DNA from: Rachycentron canadum
Taxonomy: Eukaryota > Chordata > Actinopteri > Carangiformes > Rachycentridae
Direction of reading: 5' to 3'
NCBI GenBank assembly: GCA_038496675.1
Contig: CM076659.1
Location: 6,373,072-6,437,071, forward strand
Length of the DNA: 64,000 bases
Every line of letters begins with the position of its first letter. Position 1 is the stretch's first letter. Positions 1 through 7,549 of this stretch are shown one piece after another. Under the pieces are notes generated by a model that was given only the letters and a program-made list of their open reading frames with translations, was not told the DNA's origin and searched no databases. Both the position numbers and the translations under genes were made by a program.

Positions 1-77
1 CCACATGGGAGCGTCACTGGATCTGTGAAGAAATCCTGGCAGACGGGACACTTCCAATTTTCTTCAGCAGTCCCCAT
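1..77 (-). CDS. TRIM-type RING-finger protein, N-terminal fragment (cut by window edge)
   Basis: The minus strand, read from an ATG at 77-75, gives 25 codons and runs off the window. After a seven-residue leader (MGTAEEN) it shows the start of a C3HC4 RING finger: CPVCQDFFTDPVTLPCG. The CxxC pair is zinc ligands 1 and 2, and the next cysteine begins the CxH pair, cut off after CG. This spacing and the DPVTLPCG motif are typical of TRIM-family E3 ubiquitin ligases. The ATG context is good (G at -3, G at +4). The subfamily cannot be told from 25 residues: B-box, coiled coil and PRY-SPRY lie outside. It is divergent from aldh18a1, with roughly 800 bases between the two first exons. The RING match is seen directly; naming it TRIM rather than another RING family is inference. 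Confidence 0.72.
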   Translation of the reverse strand, partial: MGTAEENWKCPVCQDFFTDPVTLPC

Positions 78-785
78 AGCTCTGCTTTCATCTGGTATGG
101 CAGGACAGTTTGCCCTGTCCTCCCAGCCTTCCTGCTCATAAATGTTTCAAAGACCTCTTTTGGCATGCACACACCACTCATGTGCCTCAGTGTCAGATTA
201 CCAAAATGAGTTGATAGCTTCCAGTAGCCATTTCACACCGAACAATCAATGGCGCATATCCAACAAACCAGATTAAGAGAAATAAATGACCTAAATGCAG
301 TTTCATAAAAATAAGAACCAAACAAACAAAGCAATTCAGTTTAGTATGAAAGTTCATTCTTGAATTGCGGTTTGACAAAACAATTTAAAGTCACTACAGC
401 ATGAAGAGTTAGTTAATAGACCTTAATAATAACTCATTTTTAATTCATTTTGTAATTTTTAATTTACAAAAAGTGTCTACTTTAATCTTAATTTATCTTT
501 AATCTTAGTTAATTAGATCAGTTATATTCTGATAAAGTCAGCATCACAATTTTTATGAACAGATTTTTTATAAACCAATATCTGACATTGAATTTTATTT
601 CATTTATTCGGATAAATCAACTTGAACGGGCGTTTTTATTAGAGTCCAGTTGTGTTTAAAGTGATTAATGTTTTCCTTATAAAACATTCAACCCGTACAT
701 AACAATAACGATGTGTTTACCCCCCTGTCCCTGTACTTGTACTTCCCATAGTTACGCAGTCTCCGCCCATCAAAAGTACTATTTC
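78..785. other. Intergenic region between TRIM-like gene and aldh18a1
   Basis: No coding exon is visible. The first 200 bases would be the 5' untranslated region or promoter of the divergent RING-finger gene. From 420 to 680 the DNA is very AT-rich with scattered TTAAT and TTAATTA motifs. Short open frames here have no recognisable content. Confidence 0.5.
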
Positions 786-947
786 TACGTACGTAACAAC
801 AGATTTGCGTAACTCCGTCACTGTTTACGTTAACATGTCCAGATTTGCTACGTAGACGTCGTTCGTGAGTCGCTCCATTGACGCGCTTCCCAACCAACGT
901 GGGCTGTGGATGTGGCAGCAAAGTAACGCCAGTCCGGCTGACTACGT
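786..947 (+). promoter_or_regulatory. aldh18a1 promoter region with an ACGT-core cluster
   Basis: Seven ACGT cores lie within 165 bases (787, 791, 827, 850, 856, 897 and 944). They include the palindrome TACGTACGTA at 786-795 and GACGTC at 855-860. ACGT is the core of CREB/ATF and bHLH-ZIP sites, and random expectation is below one. The cluster ends beside the first splice donor of aldh18a1, so it is most likely the core promoter. No TATA box is evident. The transcription start is unknown. Confidence 0.5.
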
Positions 948-1009
948 GTCCTCTGCACTGCTCTCCCAAGTGTAGTTGTGGTTGTGTTTGTTTATTTCCG
1001 TATTGTCTG
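880..1009 (+). other. aldh18a1: aldh18a1 exon 1 (untranslated; 5' end approximate)
   Basis: A consensus donor (TCTG|GTGAGT) ends the exon at 1009, and the next exon (1544) carries the start codon, so this exon is 5' untranslated. Its 5' boundary is a guess. It contains a short upstream frame (910-975). Confidence 0.6.
910..975 (+). other. Possible upstream ORF in aldh18a1 5' leader
   Basis: An ATG at 910 opens a 21-codon frame that ends with TAG at 973-975, inside the untranslated first exon. It matters only if transcription starts upstream of 910, which cannot be judged here. Genes of the amino-acid stress response often carry such frames; its use here is inference. Confidence 0.3.
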
Positions 1010-1543
1010 GTGAGTAGCCCTTTGGCACAAAGTTTCTTCCGTCCATTTCACCATAGATAACCCGCTGTGCAGTGAGGTAGCCGATCATTGCTAATGCTAA
1101 CGTTAGCTAGCCCCTAGTACCCTTTGGCTGCTGTAAGACTAAACATGAAGCTACAGTCTGTTGGCCTTGTTAACTAACTTGCTAACTTCAGTCACTTCAC
1201 GGGGGTTTTGGTGTGAATTGTGCCCAGTCTATGGCCGTTTAACCAATGTTTTCAGCAAACTAACTAGAGCATACATTATCATCTTCACCAGGTCAGTATG
1301 TCAAGTTCAAGTAGCAGCACAGTGCTGAACATCATGATGCAAAGCTTTGTAGTGACACTAAAATAATCCTTATTGGCTTTGTTATGAAATTTTATTATGA
1401 AATTTTTTTATATTTTATTGGTATTTTTAGCCTTCATGTTGAATAACCACCCATAGACCCAGTCTATCATATCATAAGGCTGCTTATCAGAGATTAGGTT
1501 ATTGCACTGTTAGAATGACCTGATACTTGTGTGTCCATCACAG
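1010..1543 (+). other. aldh18a1: aldh18a1 intron 1
   Basis: This intron separates the untranslated exon from the first coding exon. It holds the 12-base palindrome GCTAACGTTAGC (1096-1107) and a C/EBP-ATF-like site at 1335-1343, and nothing else recognisable. Confidence 0.7.
1335..1343 (+). promoter_or_regulatory. Candidate C/EBP-ATF response element (CARE)
   Basis: TGATGCAAA matches the composite ATF4-C/EBP element (TGATGxAA). It lies in intron 1, about 325 bases after the first donor. ALDH18A1 is a known target of the ATF4 amino-acid response. A match this short can occur by chance. Confidence 0.35.
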
Positions 1544-1661
1544 GTGTCCTAAAGCGTCAGTGCCATGTTTGCAAGGCTGGCCTTGTGCTCTCGCCTGCCA
1601 TCCAAAAGCTGGCAGTCAAATGGCAATCGAGTCTCCATCAGAGCGTTTTCCCAAGCAAAAT
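1544..1661 (+). CDS. aldh18a1: aldh18a1 exon 2 (start codon at 1565)
   Basis: Acceptor CACAG ends at 1543 and the donor GTAAGT begins at 1662. Coding starts at the first ATG (1565) and gives residues 1-32 plus one base. The peptide has five Arg, two Lys, many Ser and no acid before the kinase domain, fitting a mitochondrial targeting sequence. Confidence 0.92.
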
Positions 1662-4600
1662 GTAAGTCACCAGCCAATTTCTTATCGGAAGTGGATGGTA
1701 TTTTAATCATCTGTTGTATATGATATGTATGATGTAATGTTGCTGCTGTGTAATAAAATGTAATTGTGTTATTCTATGCAGTCTCACTCCCACGTCCCCA
1801 TGGGAAGTCTTTTGCCCACCGCAGTGAGTTAAAGCAGGCCAAACGCATTGTAGTGAAGCTGGGGAGTGCTGTGGTGACACGTGGAGATGAGTGCGGCCTG
1901 GCACTAGGGCGACTGGCCTCAATAGTAGAGCAGGTAAAACAACATTAATATTGCTGATACAGAGTGATTTTGGCCATTAAAGAGGAACTTGAATGTTATA
2001 TATTTTGTCTGTCCTACCAGGTGGCCATGCTGCAGAATCAAGGCAGGGAGATGATGATTGTCACTAGTGGTGCTGTGGCGTTTGGGAAGCAGAGACTGAG
2101 ACATGAAATCCTGCTGTCTCAAAGTGTCAGACAAGCCTTGCATTCTGGACAGAACCAACTCAAAGACATGGTGAATAATAGTCTTAAACAATATATTATA
2201 AATATTAGTTGAATTTTGTTCACAACCTTGTAGTAGTGAAATCTCTCTGGTTTTCAGTCAATTCCAGTTTTGGAGGCAAGGGCATGTGCAGCTGCTGGAC
2301 AGAGCGGTCTGATGGCGTTGTATGAAGCTATGTTCACCCAGTACAGCATCTGCACTGCACAAGTATGTTCTCAACTGCTATAACAGGATACAGTGCTGAC
2401 AGAAAAAGGCTGAATGAATATCATTTGATTCTTTACATTTCTGTCCACTTCTCTAGATTCTGGTCACCAATTTGGATTTCCATGATGAGCAGAAGCGTCG
2501 CAATCTGAACAGCACACTCTATGAACTGCTGCGGATGAACATAGTTCCTATCATCAACACCAACGATGCTGTTGTTCCACCCCCTGTTCCCAACAGTGAC
2601 CTACAGGGGGTAAATGTGGGTACTGTGTGAAGGGCCTGCTGGGAATACTAACTGTTGTCCAGAGTTGTGATGGTGGTGTAAAGCACGCATTTATGAAGGA
2701 TGCATGTTCTTTTTTTCGCTTACATTTCCACCCTCATTAACGTTTTACTTCTTGGACCAATGGTATTATTTTTATGGCTGCTTTAAATGTTCCCTGCTAA
2801 TTCAAATTTTATTCTTCTGCCAATATACTTGTGTCATCTCCTTTTGGACAGAGGTGAACATATGGTGTTTGTTTTACAAATGAATGGGACTGGGAGGCCT
2901 TTGTTGTATGGTAGCAACTGACAAATTGTTGTTTGACAGCATCAATGTAAAGTGATAAAGTGATTTTCCTTTTTTCTTTATGAAATTTCTGTTTGTATTT
3001 CAGGTAATAAGCATCAAGGACAATGACAGCTTGGCTGCAAGGCTGGCTGTAGAAATGAAAGCAGACCTTCTTATTGCCTTGTCTGATGTGCAAGGTACAG
3101 CTATAACTTTTCACATGATTTAGTTTATTATTTGCATGCCAGTTTTAAAAGGATTTTCAAATGTCTTAAGGGTTGATAAACTAATTAATTTTACTCTGAC
3201 ATCCATCACAATTTACAAATTACATTAGAGATAGAACTAGCAGTTAATGTTACTGTGATGTTTACAGTTACAGTATGCAAATCATTTTCAGCTCTAGTTC
3301 ACAAAGGTCACTGATTCTTTTTTTTCACCTTTTTATTTTAGACCAACTCTGCTTTACTTTTATCCATTAGGTTATAAAAAGTTTCTACTTTATATACCGT
3401 CTGATCCAATTTTTCTTGATGAAAAGATGTCAATGTCAGTGTGACTGTCTTGGTTCTGTAAAGTATTAAAAGGAAAAAAAATTCTGTCCAACAGGCCTAT
3501 ATGACAGTCCGCCAGGAACAGATGATGCCAAGCTTATTGATATATTCTATCCTGGAGACCAGCAGTCAATCACGTACGGAACTAAGTCCAGAGTTGGCAT
3601 AGGTGGCATGGAAGCCAAGGTCAGCATTGCAGAAAATATTTGATCTCAGTGTAAATAGGACTGAGTTAGTTGAATGATTGATTAAAAAGTCATACTCAAT
3701 CTGATCTTGTCTGAATCAGGTGAAGGCAGCCCTTTGGGCGCTACAGGGTGGGACGTCAGTTGTCATTGCTAATGGCACAGATCCTAAAGTCACAGGCCAC
3801 GTCATCACAGACATTGTGGAAGGGAAGAAAGTTGGCACCTTCTTCTCAGAAGTGAAACCTGCAGGTAATGGGTAAAACCATCTGGAAAGATTATTTTACT
3901 TACTTTTGTTGTTATTTTTTTAATTTTTTTATTTTATTTTTGTTATTTTACTACATTTGTGTTTTTATACTTGATGTGTGTGTTCTTGACACCACTAGGT
4001 CCAACTGTGGAGCAGCAGACAGAGATGGCTAGACATGCCGGCAGGGCTCTGGCCTCTCTGCTCCCTGAACAGGTCAGTTCCTCGTTCCCTCAGTGTATTC
4101 TGCAAATATAATAAGAAATAAAAAACTGTCTATATGAAAATTAAAATAATAAAATGAAACAATATCTAAAACAGCAAAAAACTAAAGGAAATTATTTTCA
4201 CAAGATGCAGAGGTCATAAAATTCACGTAGATTTACATTCTACAGGTAATTAATTACTTAAGTCTGGTATGTGTTAATAATATTGGAGTGCGTGTGTTTG
4301 TTTTCCCAGAGAGGAGAAATCATCTGCTGCCTTGCTGAGCTGCTCACAGAGAAGAAAGATGAGATTCTTAGTGCCAACAAGAGAGACATGGAGTTAGCAA
4401 CAGCATCAGGTACAGAGTCACAAGGAGGAGACACTCATCACCTTAATCCACAGCTGCATGCAGATGTCTGGCTCAGGTGCTGTGCTCTGGCCCTCATCTG
4501 TAGCACTTAAGCTGAGGGAAATAAGGGGCATAAGGGGGCCGGGATCATCTGGTTGACATTTATCATAGCTCCGGTGTACATCAGCCATGTTGGCAGTAAG

Positions 4601-6620
4601 AGGCTTATGGATGCATGGTACTTAGAAGTTTGGCAGGAGTCATTGTATGCCTTGTGTTGTACAGCTGCATAGCAATGTGGCCAGGGAGACTACTCTTCAT
4701 GTGGATGATCAAAGTTCTAACTCCTGCTTTACAGTCCCTCTGTTTGCAAAGCAAAAATACTTTCTCTGTGTGGATCTAAACAGCATTGCATTGTCAGTAT
4801 TTTTATTTACTTATTCCTTTTCTTCATAGGTCGTTACTCTCAGGCTCTGATCGACCGCCTGAGTCTGTCAACTGCTAAATTAAACAGCCTCGCCATTGGC
4901 CTACGTCAGCTTTCTGTGTCCTCCAGGGATAGTGTAGGTCGGGTGCTGAGGAGAACCAGAGTGGCCAACAACCTGGAGCTGGAACAGATCACTGTGCCCA
5001 TCGGTGTCCTGCTGGTCATCTTTGAGTCTCGCCCTGATTGTCTCCCACAGGTCGGTCAAGCCCAACGCTCAGCCTCTGGACTTAATCACCATTAGCTGCT
5101 GGTTAGAGACACTTCACGACTCATCTTCATGAATTTAATTATGTGTTTCAGGTGTCAGCTCTGGCTATTGCGAGTGGAAATGCTTTACTGCTGAAGGGGG
5201 GCAAAGAAGCTGCCAACACTAATAAAATTTTACATCAACTAACCCAGGAAGCACTTTCAATTCATGGAGTGACAGATGCCATTCAACTGGTAAAATGAAG
5301 TAATTACATTACCTAAACATAGTGTTTTTTTTTTTTTTTTTCCCTTTACATCATTACAACATTAACACAGATATTTTGTAATATGCTCGTATTTACCTTG
5401 ACACATAGGTGAGCACACGTGAAGAAGTTGAGGATCTTTGCAGACTAGATAAGCTGATCGACCTGATCATTCCAAGGGGCTCGTCCCAGCTGGTCCGGGA
5501 AATCCAAAGGGCAGCTAAGGGTATTCCTGTACTGGGCCACAGCGAGGGAGTTTGTCACGTCTACATAGACCACGAAGCCAGCATAGACAAAGCTATTGAC
5601 TGTGGTATGTGTTTCCTGGGTGTAGCTGAAGGTTGGAGGAAATGAGGACGGTGTTGCTATTTCTGCTGTAGTTTAATGTTAGTTGAAGAATTTTTCAGTA
5701 TTTCTAGTAGTTGTAAGAGTATATTAATTGTTGTTATGAACTTGTTGGGGTAACACAGAATTGCTGAATAATTATCCTAACTTGTTTCATTCTAGTCAAA
5801 GACTCCAAATGTGACTACCCTGCAGCCTGTAATGCCATGGAGACCCTTCTTATCCACAGAGATTTGCTACGAACTCCTATATTTGACCAGATCATAGATA
5901 TGCTGAGAACAGAACATGTAAGAAACATTGAGGAACACTCCATAACTTTGGGCATAAATGTTTCACATAGAATTATAGTATATGGTAAAATGTTGTGCTT
6001 TTGCTTTCTGTCAGGTGAGGATCCACGCAGGCCCCAGGTTTGCATCCTATTTAACTTTCAGTCCGTCTGAGGTGAAGTCTCTGAGGACTGAGTATGGGGA
6101 CCTGGAGTGCTGCATTGAGGTTGTAGACAGCATGCAGGACGCTGTCGACCACATCCACAAATACGGCAGCTCCCACACTGATGTCATTGTTACAGAAAAT
6201 GAAGAAACAGCCGAGCAGTTTCTGCAGCAGGTGGACAGTGCCTGCGTTTTCTGGAACTCCAGTTCTCGCTTTGCTGATGGCTACCGCTTTGGCCTAGGTA
6301 TGTACAGTATCGGGCATGGATTTATTTCAACAAAATATTATATACATCTTCTTGTAAATGGTTCTGACCTACCACTGTCTTGAAAATGAGGCATAAGAGT
6401 TAATTTTACAGTAATTATTCCTGTTATTTCTTACTTTATAGGAGCTGAAGTTGGTATCAGTACAGCGCGGATACATGCTAGAGGTCCAGTGGGTTTGGAG
6501 GGGCTTCTGACCACAAAATGGATCCTCAGAGGCGAAGGGCACACTGTGGCTGACTTCTCTGAGCAAGGCAGTATGAAATACCTTCATGAAAACATCCCTA
6601 TACCCCAGGGGAGTTTTTAG
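1565..6620 (+). CDS. aldh18a1: Delta-1-pyrroline-5-carboxylate synthase (P5CS), whole spliced coding region
   Basis: Bifunctional mitochondrial enzyme: an N-terminal glutamate 5-kinase phosphorylates glutamate, and a C-terminal gamma-glutamyl phosphate reductase makes glutamate semialdehyde/P5C with NADPH, feeding proline, ornithine and arginine synthesis. Sixteen coding exons join in frame (1565-1661, 1782-1933, 2021-2170, 2258-2362, 2457-2609, 3004-3094, 3495-3619, 3720-3864, 3999-4072, 4310-4409, 4830-5050, 5152-5289, 5409-5604, 5796-5917, 6015-6297, 6442-6620) to 776 residues (778 with the alternative donor); human is 793/795. Residues 1-45 are Arg/Ser-rich without acidic residues, as in a mitochondrial presequence. 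The kinase has the VKLGSAVVT loop (about 57-65) and VTSGAVAFGK. The reductase has the IPIGVLLVIFESRPD-like segment (in exon 12), LLLKGGKEA, and the catalytic cysteine at 566 in HSEGVCHVY. Ends with TAG at 6618-6620. Near-complete similarity to vertebrate P5CS leaves little doubt. Confidence 0.98.
1782..1933 (+). CDS. aldh18a1: aldh18a1 exon 3 (glutamate kinase, ATP-binding start)
   Basis: Encodes residues 33-83, including ELKQAKRIVVKLGSAVVTR, the conserved first strand and nucleotide-binding loop of the amino-acid kinase fold. Donor CAG|GTAAAA follows, ending in phase 0. Confidence 0.96.
2021..2170 (+). CDS. aldh18a1: aldh18a1 exon 4 (glutamate kinase)
   Basis: Fifty codons, residues 84-133. 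It carries MMIVTSGAVAFGKQRL, the glycine-rich turn conserved in glutamate 5-kinases. Acceptor ACCAG and donor ATG|GTGAAT. Confidence 0.96.
2258..2362 (+). CDS. aldh18a1: aldh18a1 exon 5 (glutamate kinase)
   Basis: Thirty-five codons, residues 134-168, including CAAAGQSGLMALYE and the start of the glutamate-binding region. Phase 0 at both ends. Confidence 0.96.
2457..2609 (+). CDS. aldh18a1: aldh18a1 exon 6 (glutamate kinase; ends in a tandem donor)
   Basis: Fifty-one codons, residues 169-219, with LVTNLDFHDE and VPIINTNDAVV, the substrate-binding aspartate/asparagine region. The exon may end at 2609 (short form) or at 2615 (long form, adding Val-Asn). Confidence 0.96.
2610..2615 (+). promoter_or_regulatory. 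aldh18a1: Alternative 5' splice site extension (Val-Asn insert of P5CS long form)
   Basis: Two GT donors lie six bases apart: GGG|GTAAAT and GGGGTAAAT|GTGGGT. Using the second keeps GTA AAT in the message, inserting Val-Asn between Gly219 and Val220. In mammals this exact choice gives P5CS.short (inhibited by ornithine) and P5CS.long (insensitive). Both sites are seen in the sequence; their use in fish is inferred. Confidence 0.85.
2616..3003 (+). other. aldh18a1: aldh18a1 intron 6
   Basis: Intron downstream of the tandem donor. No repeat or RNA gene was recognised. It ends in the pyrimidine-poor acceptor TGTATTTCAG. Confidence 0.7.
3004..3094 (+). CDS. aldh18a1: aldh18a1 exon 7 (glutamate kinase)
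   Basis: Residues 220 to 250, VISIKDNDSLAARLAVEM onwards, matching the region just after the Val-Asn insertion point in vertebrate P5CS. Ends in phase 1 (CAAG|GTACAG). Confidence 0.96.
3095..3494 (+). other. aldh18a1: aldh18a1 intron 7
   Basis: A 400-base AT-rich intron with nothing recognised apart from the splice sites. Confidence 0.7.
3495..3619 (+). CDS. aldh18a1: aldh18a1 exon 8 (glutamate kinase, ATP site)
   Basis: Residues 250-291: LYDSPPGTDDAKLID, then GTKSRVGIGGMEAK. The Gly-rich GxGGMxxK motif binds the nucleotide phosphates in amino-acid kinases. Confidence 0.96.
3720..3864 (+). CDS. aldh18a1: aldh18a1 exon 9 (end of kinase domain)
   Basis: Residues 292-340, including VKAALWALQGGTSVVIANG and GKKVGTFFSEVKPAG, the last strands of the kinase domain before the linker. 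Confidence 0.96.
3999..4072 (+). CDS. aldh18a1: aldh18a1 exon 10 (interdomain linker)
   Basis: Residues 340-364, GPTVEQQTEMARHAGRALAS onwards, linking the kinase to the reductase. Ends CAG|GTCAGT in phase 0. Confidence 0.95.
4310..4409 (+). CDS. aldh18a1: aldh18a1 exon 11 (reductase start)
   Basis: Residues 365-398: RGEIICCLAELLTEKKDEIL and NKRDME, the first helix of the aldehyde-dehydrogenase-like reductase. Human has histidines where this fish has two cysteines (ICC). Ends in phase 1. Confidence 0.94.
4410..4829 (+). other. aldh18a1: aldh18a1 intron 11
   Basis: A 420-base intron with no recognisable repeat or RNA. Open frames running into it from exon 11 are read-through only. Confidence 0.7.
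4830..5050 (+). CDS. aldh18a1: aldh18a1 exon 12 (reductase)
   Basis: Residues 398-471: LIDRLSLSTAKLNSLAIGLR, VGRVLRRTRVANNLEL and VPIGVLLVIFESRPDCLPQ. The last is the conserved NADPH-binding core of gamma-glutamyl phosphate reductases. Confidence 0.97.
5152..5289 (+). CDS. aldh18a1: aldh18a1 exon 13 (reductase)
   Basis: Residues 472-517: VSALAIASGNALLLKGGKEA, the Rossmann-fold cofactor segment, then LTQEALSIHGVTDAIQL. The following intron carries an 18-T run near 5324-5341. Confidence 0.97.
5409..5604 (+). CDS. aldh18a1: aldh18a1 exon 14 (reductase active site)
   Basis: Residues 518-583. Contains DLIIPRGSSQLVREI and the catalytic cysteine 566 in GHSEGVCHVYID, which forms the thiohemiacetal with the gamma-glutamyl group. 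Ends TGTG|GTATGT. Confidence 0.97.
5796..5917 (+). CDS. aldh18a1: aldh18a1 exon 15 (reductase)
   Basis: Residues 583-623: YPAACNAMETLLIHRDLL, the conserved stretch after the catalytic loop. Donor CAT|GTAAGA. Confidence 0.97.
6015..6297 (+). CDS. aldh18a1: aldh18a1 exon 16 (reductase)
   Basis: Residues 624-718: HAGPRFASYLTFSPSEVKS, IHKYGSSHTDVIVTE, VDSACVFWNSSSRFADGYRF. The longest coding exon, highly conserved with other vertebrates. Confidence 0.97.
6442..6620 (+). CDS. aldh18a1: aldh18a1 exon 17 (C-terminus, stop at 6618-6620)
   Basis: Residues 718-776: GAEVGISTARIHARGPVGLE, LLTTKWILRGEG, then IPIPQGSF and TAG. The C-terminal oligomerisation segment is complete. Confidence 0.97.
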
Positions 6621-6909
6621 TTAGGTGCTCAACCAAAAAGCCATAACCAGGAGTCAAGATAACTGATGTCTGCCCAAATTATTCAAAGGCTTGTGTCTGC
6701 CAGTAGCATTTTATCTTCTTTAGCTACTGCTTCATCACCTGTATAAATCCACCATTGTGGTGAAAGATGCTTGCATGCAGAACTGAGACTATTTTTACTG
6801 GACAACCATGTTTCTGGTTTTGTGAACCTGTGCATAAATCTCAGAATGTGTTTTATTTTTAAGATAAATGCCAATCTCCTGAGAAAACAACTGTTTCCTA
6901 CATAATGTA

Positions 6910-6915
6910 AATAAA
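6910..6915 (+). terminator. aldh18a1 proximal polyadenylation signal
   Basis: AATAAA about 290 bases after the stop codon. Confidence 0.5.
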
Positions 6916-7154
6916 TATTATGTTAAAAGGAAAAAAAGTACAATTCTGTTGTATGTATGTGTTACAGGTACAACTCCTTTATCTTAAGGATCATTTTTAC
7001 AGTGGCAGACAAAAAAATCATTGGCCTAGCTGTGATTTTCTAACTTATTTTTCTACATGCAAACTCTCCCTTGGTGTTTTTGTAATTTACTGTAAGTGTT
7101 TGTGCAGGATTTGGGTTCAGTTTTATCTCTCTGTCCATTTTGCACAGATGATTT

Positions 7155-7160
7155 AATAAA
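7155..7160 (+). terminator. aldh18a1 distal polyadenylation signal
   Basis: AATAAA followed by a T- and GT-rich stretch (7180-7205), as expected for cleavage. Confidence 0.55.
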
Positions 7161-7350
7161 TATGCTGTACAGTTATTTACTCCTGTTTTTGAGTTCTGTT
7201 TCTGACGCAAAGATAAATATTAAAAAAGATCTTAATCATAATGTCCCTGGTTTACAATAAATTTTATCAATACAACCTCTGATTTTTTTTTTTTTAATTA
7301 ATCTCAAAAACTGCCCAGATATGAGAGCATAATTTCCCACGTCTTCAACG

Positions 7351-7449
7351 CGTCACTGATGACGTACATGATATGGGCGGGGTTTAACATCCAGCAGTAC
7401 TTGCTCGGACACCGGGCAAACTCAGCTGTCACCTGTTTCGATATTAAAG
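7351..7449 (+). promoter_or_regulatory. ate1: ate1 promoter and 5' leader
   Basis: The 100 bases before the ate1 start hold a CRE-like inverted pair (CGTCA at 7351, TGACG at 7360), TGACGTAC at 7360-7367 and a GC box GGGCGGGG at 7375-7382. No TATA box is placed for it. The gene starts fewer than 300 bases after the upstream 3' end, so the promoter must be compact. Confidence 0.55.
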
Positions 7450-7549
7450 ATGGCAGGAAACAAGTCTTTCACTATAGTAGAATATTTCGGCGGGGATGAC
7501 GGCTACCGCTGTGGTTATTGTAAAAATGAAAAGGGGAACTTTTCTCATG
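7450..7549 (+). CDS. ate1: ate1 exon 1 (start codon)
   Basis: Residues 1-34: MAGNKSFTIVEYFGGDDG then YRCGYCKNEKGN. C21 and C24 form the CxxC of the N-terminal metal-binding domain. Donor CATG|GTAAGT. Mammals have alternative first exons; only this one is recognised here. Confidence 0.96.

Larger units (their letters stand above)
6621..7175 (+). other. aldh18a1: aldh18a1 3' untranslated region (end approximate)
   Basis: AT-rich sequence without coding features after the stop codon. AATAAA occurs at 6910-6915, 7155-7160 and 7256-7261. The true end may follow any of them; the middle one is a plausible distal site. Confidence 0.6.
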
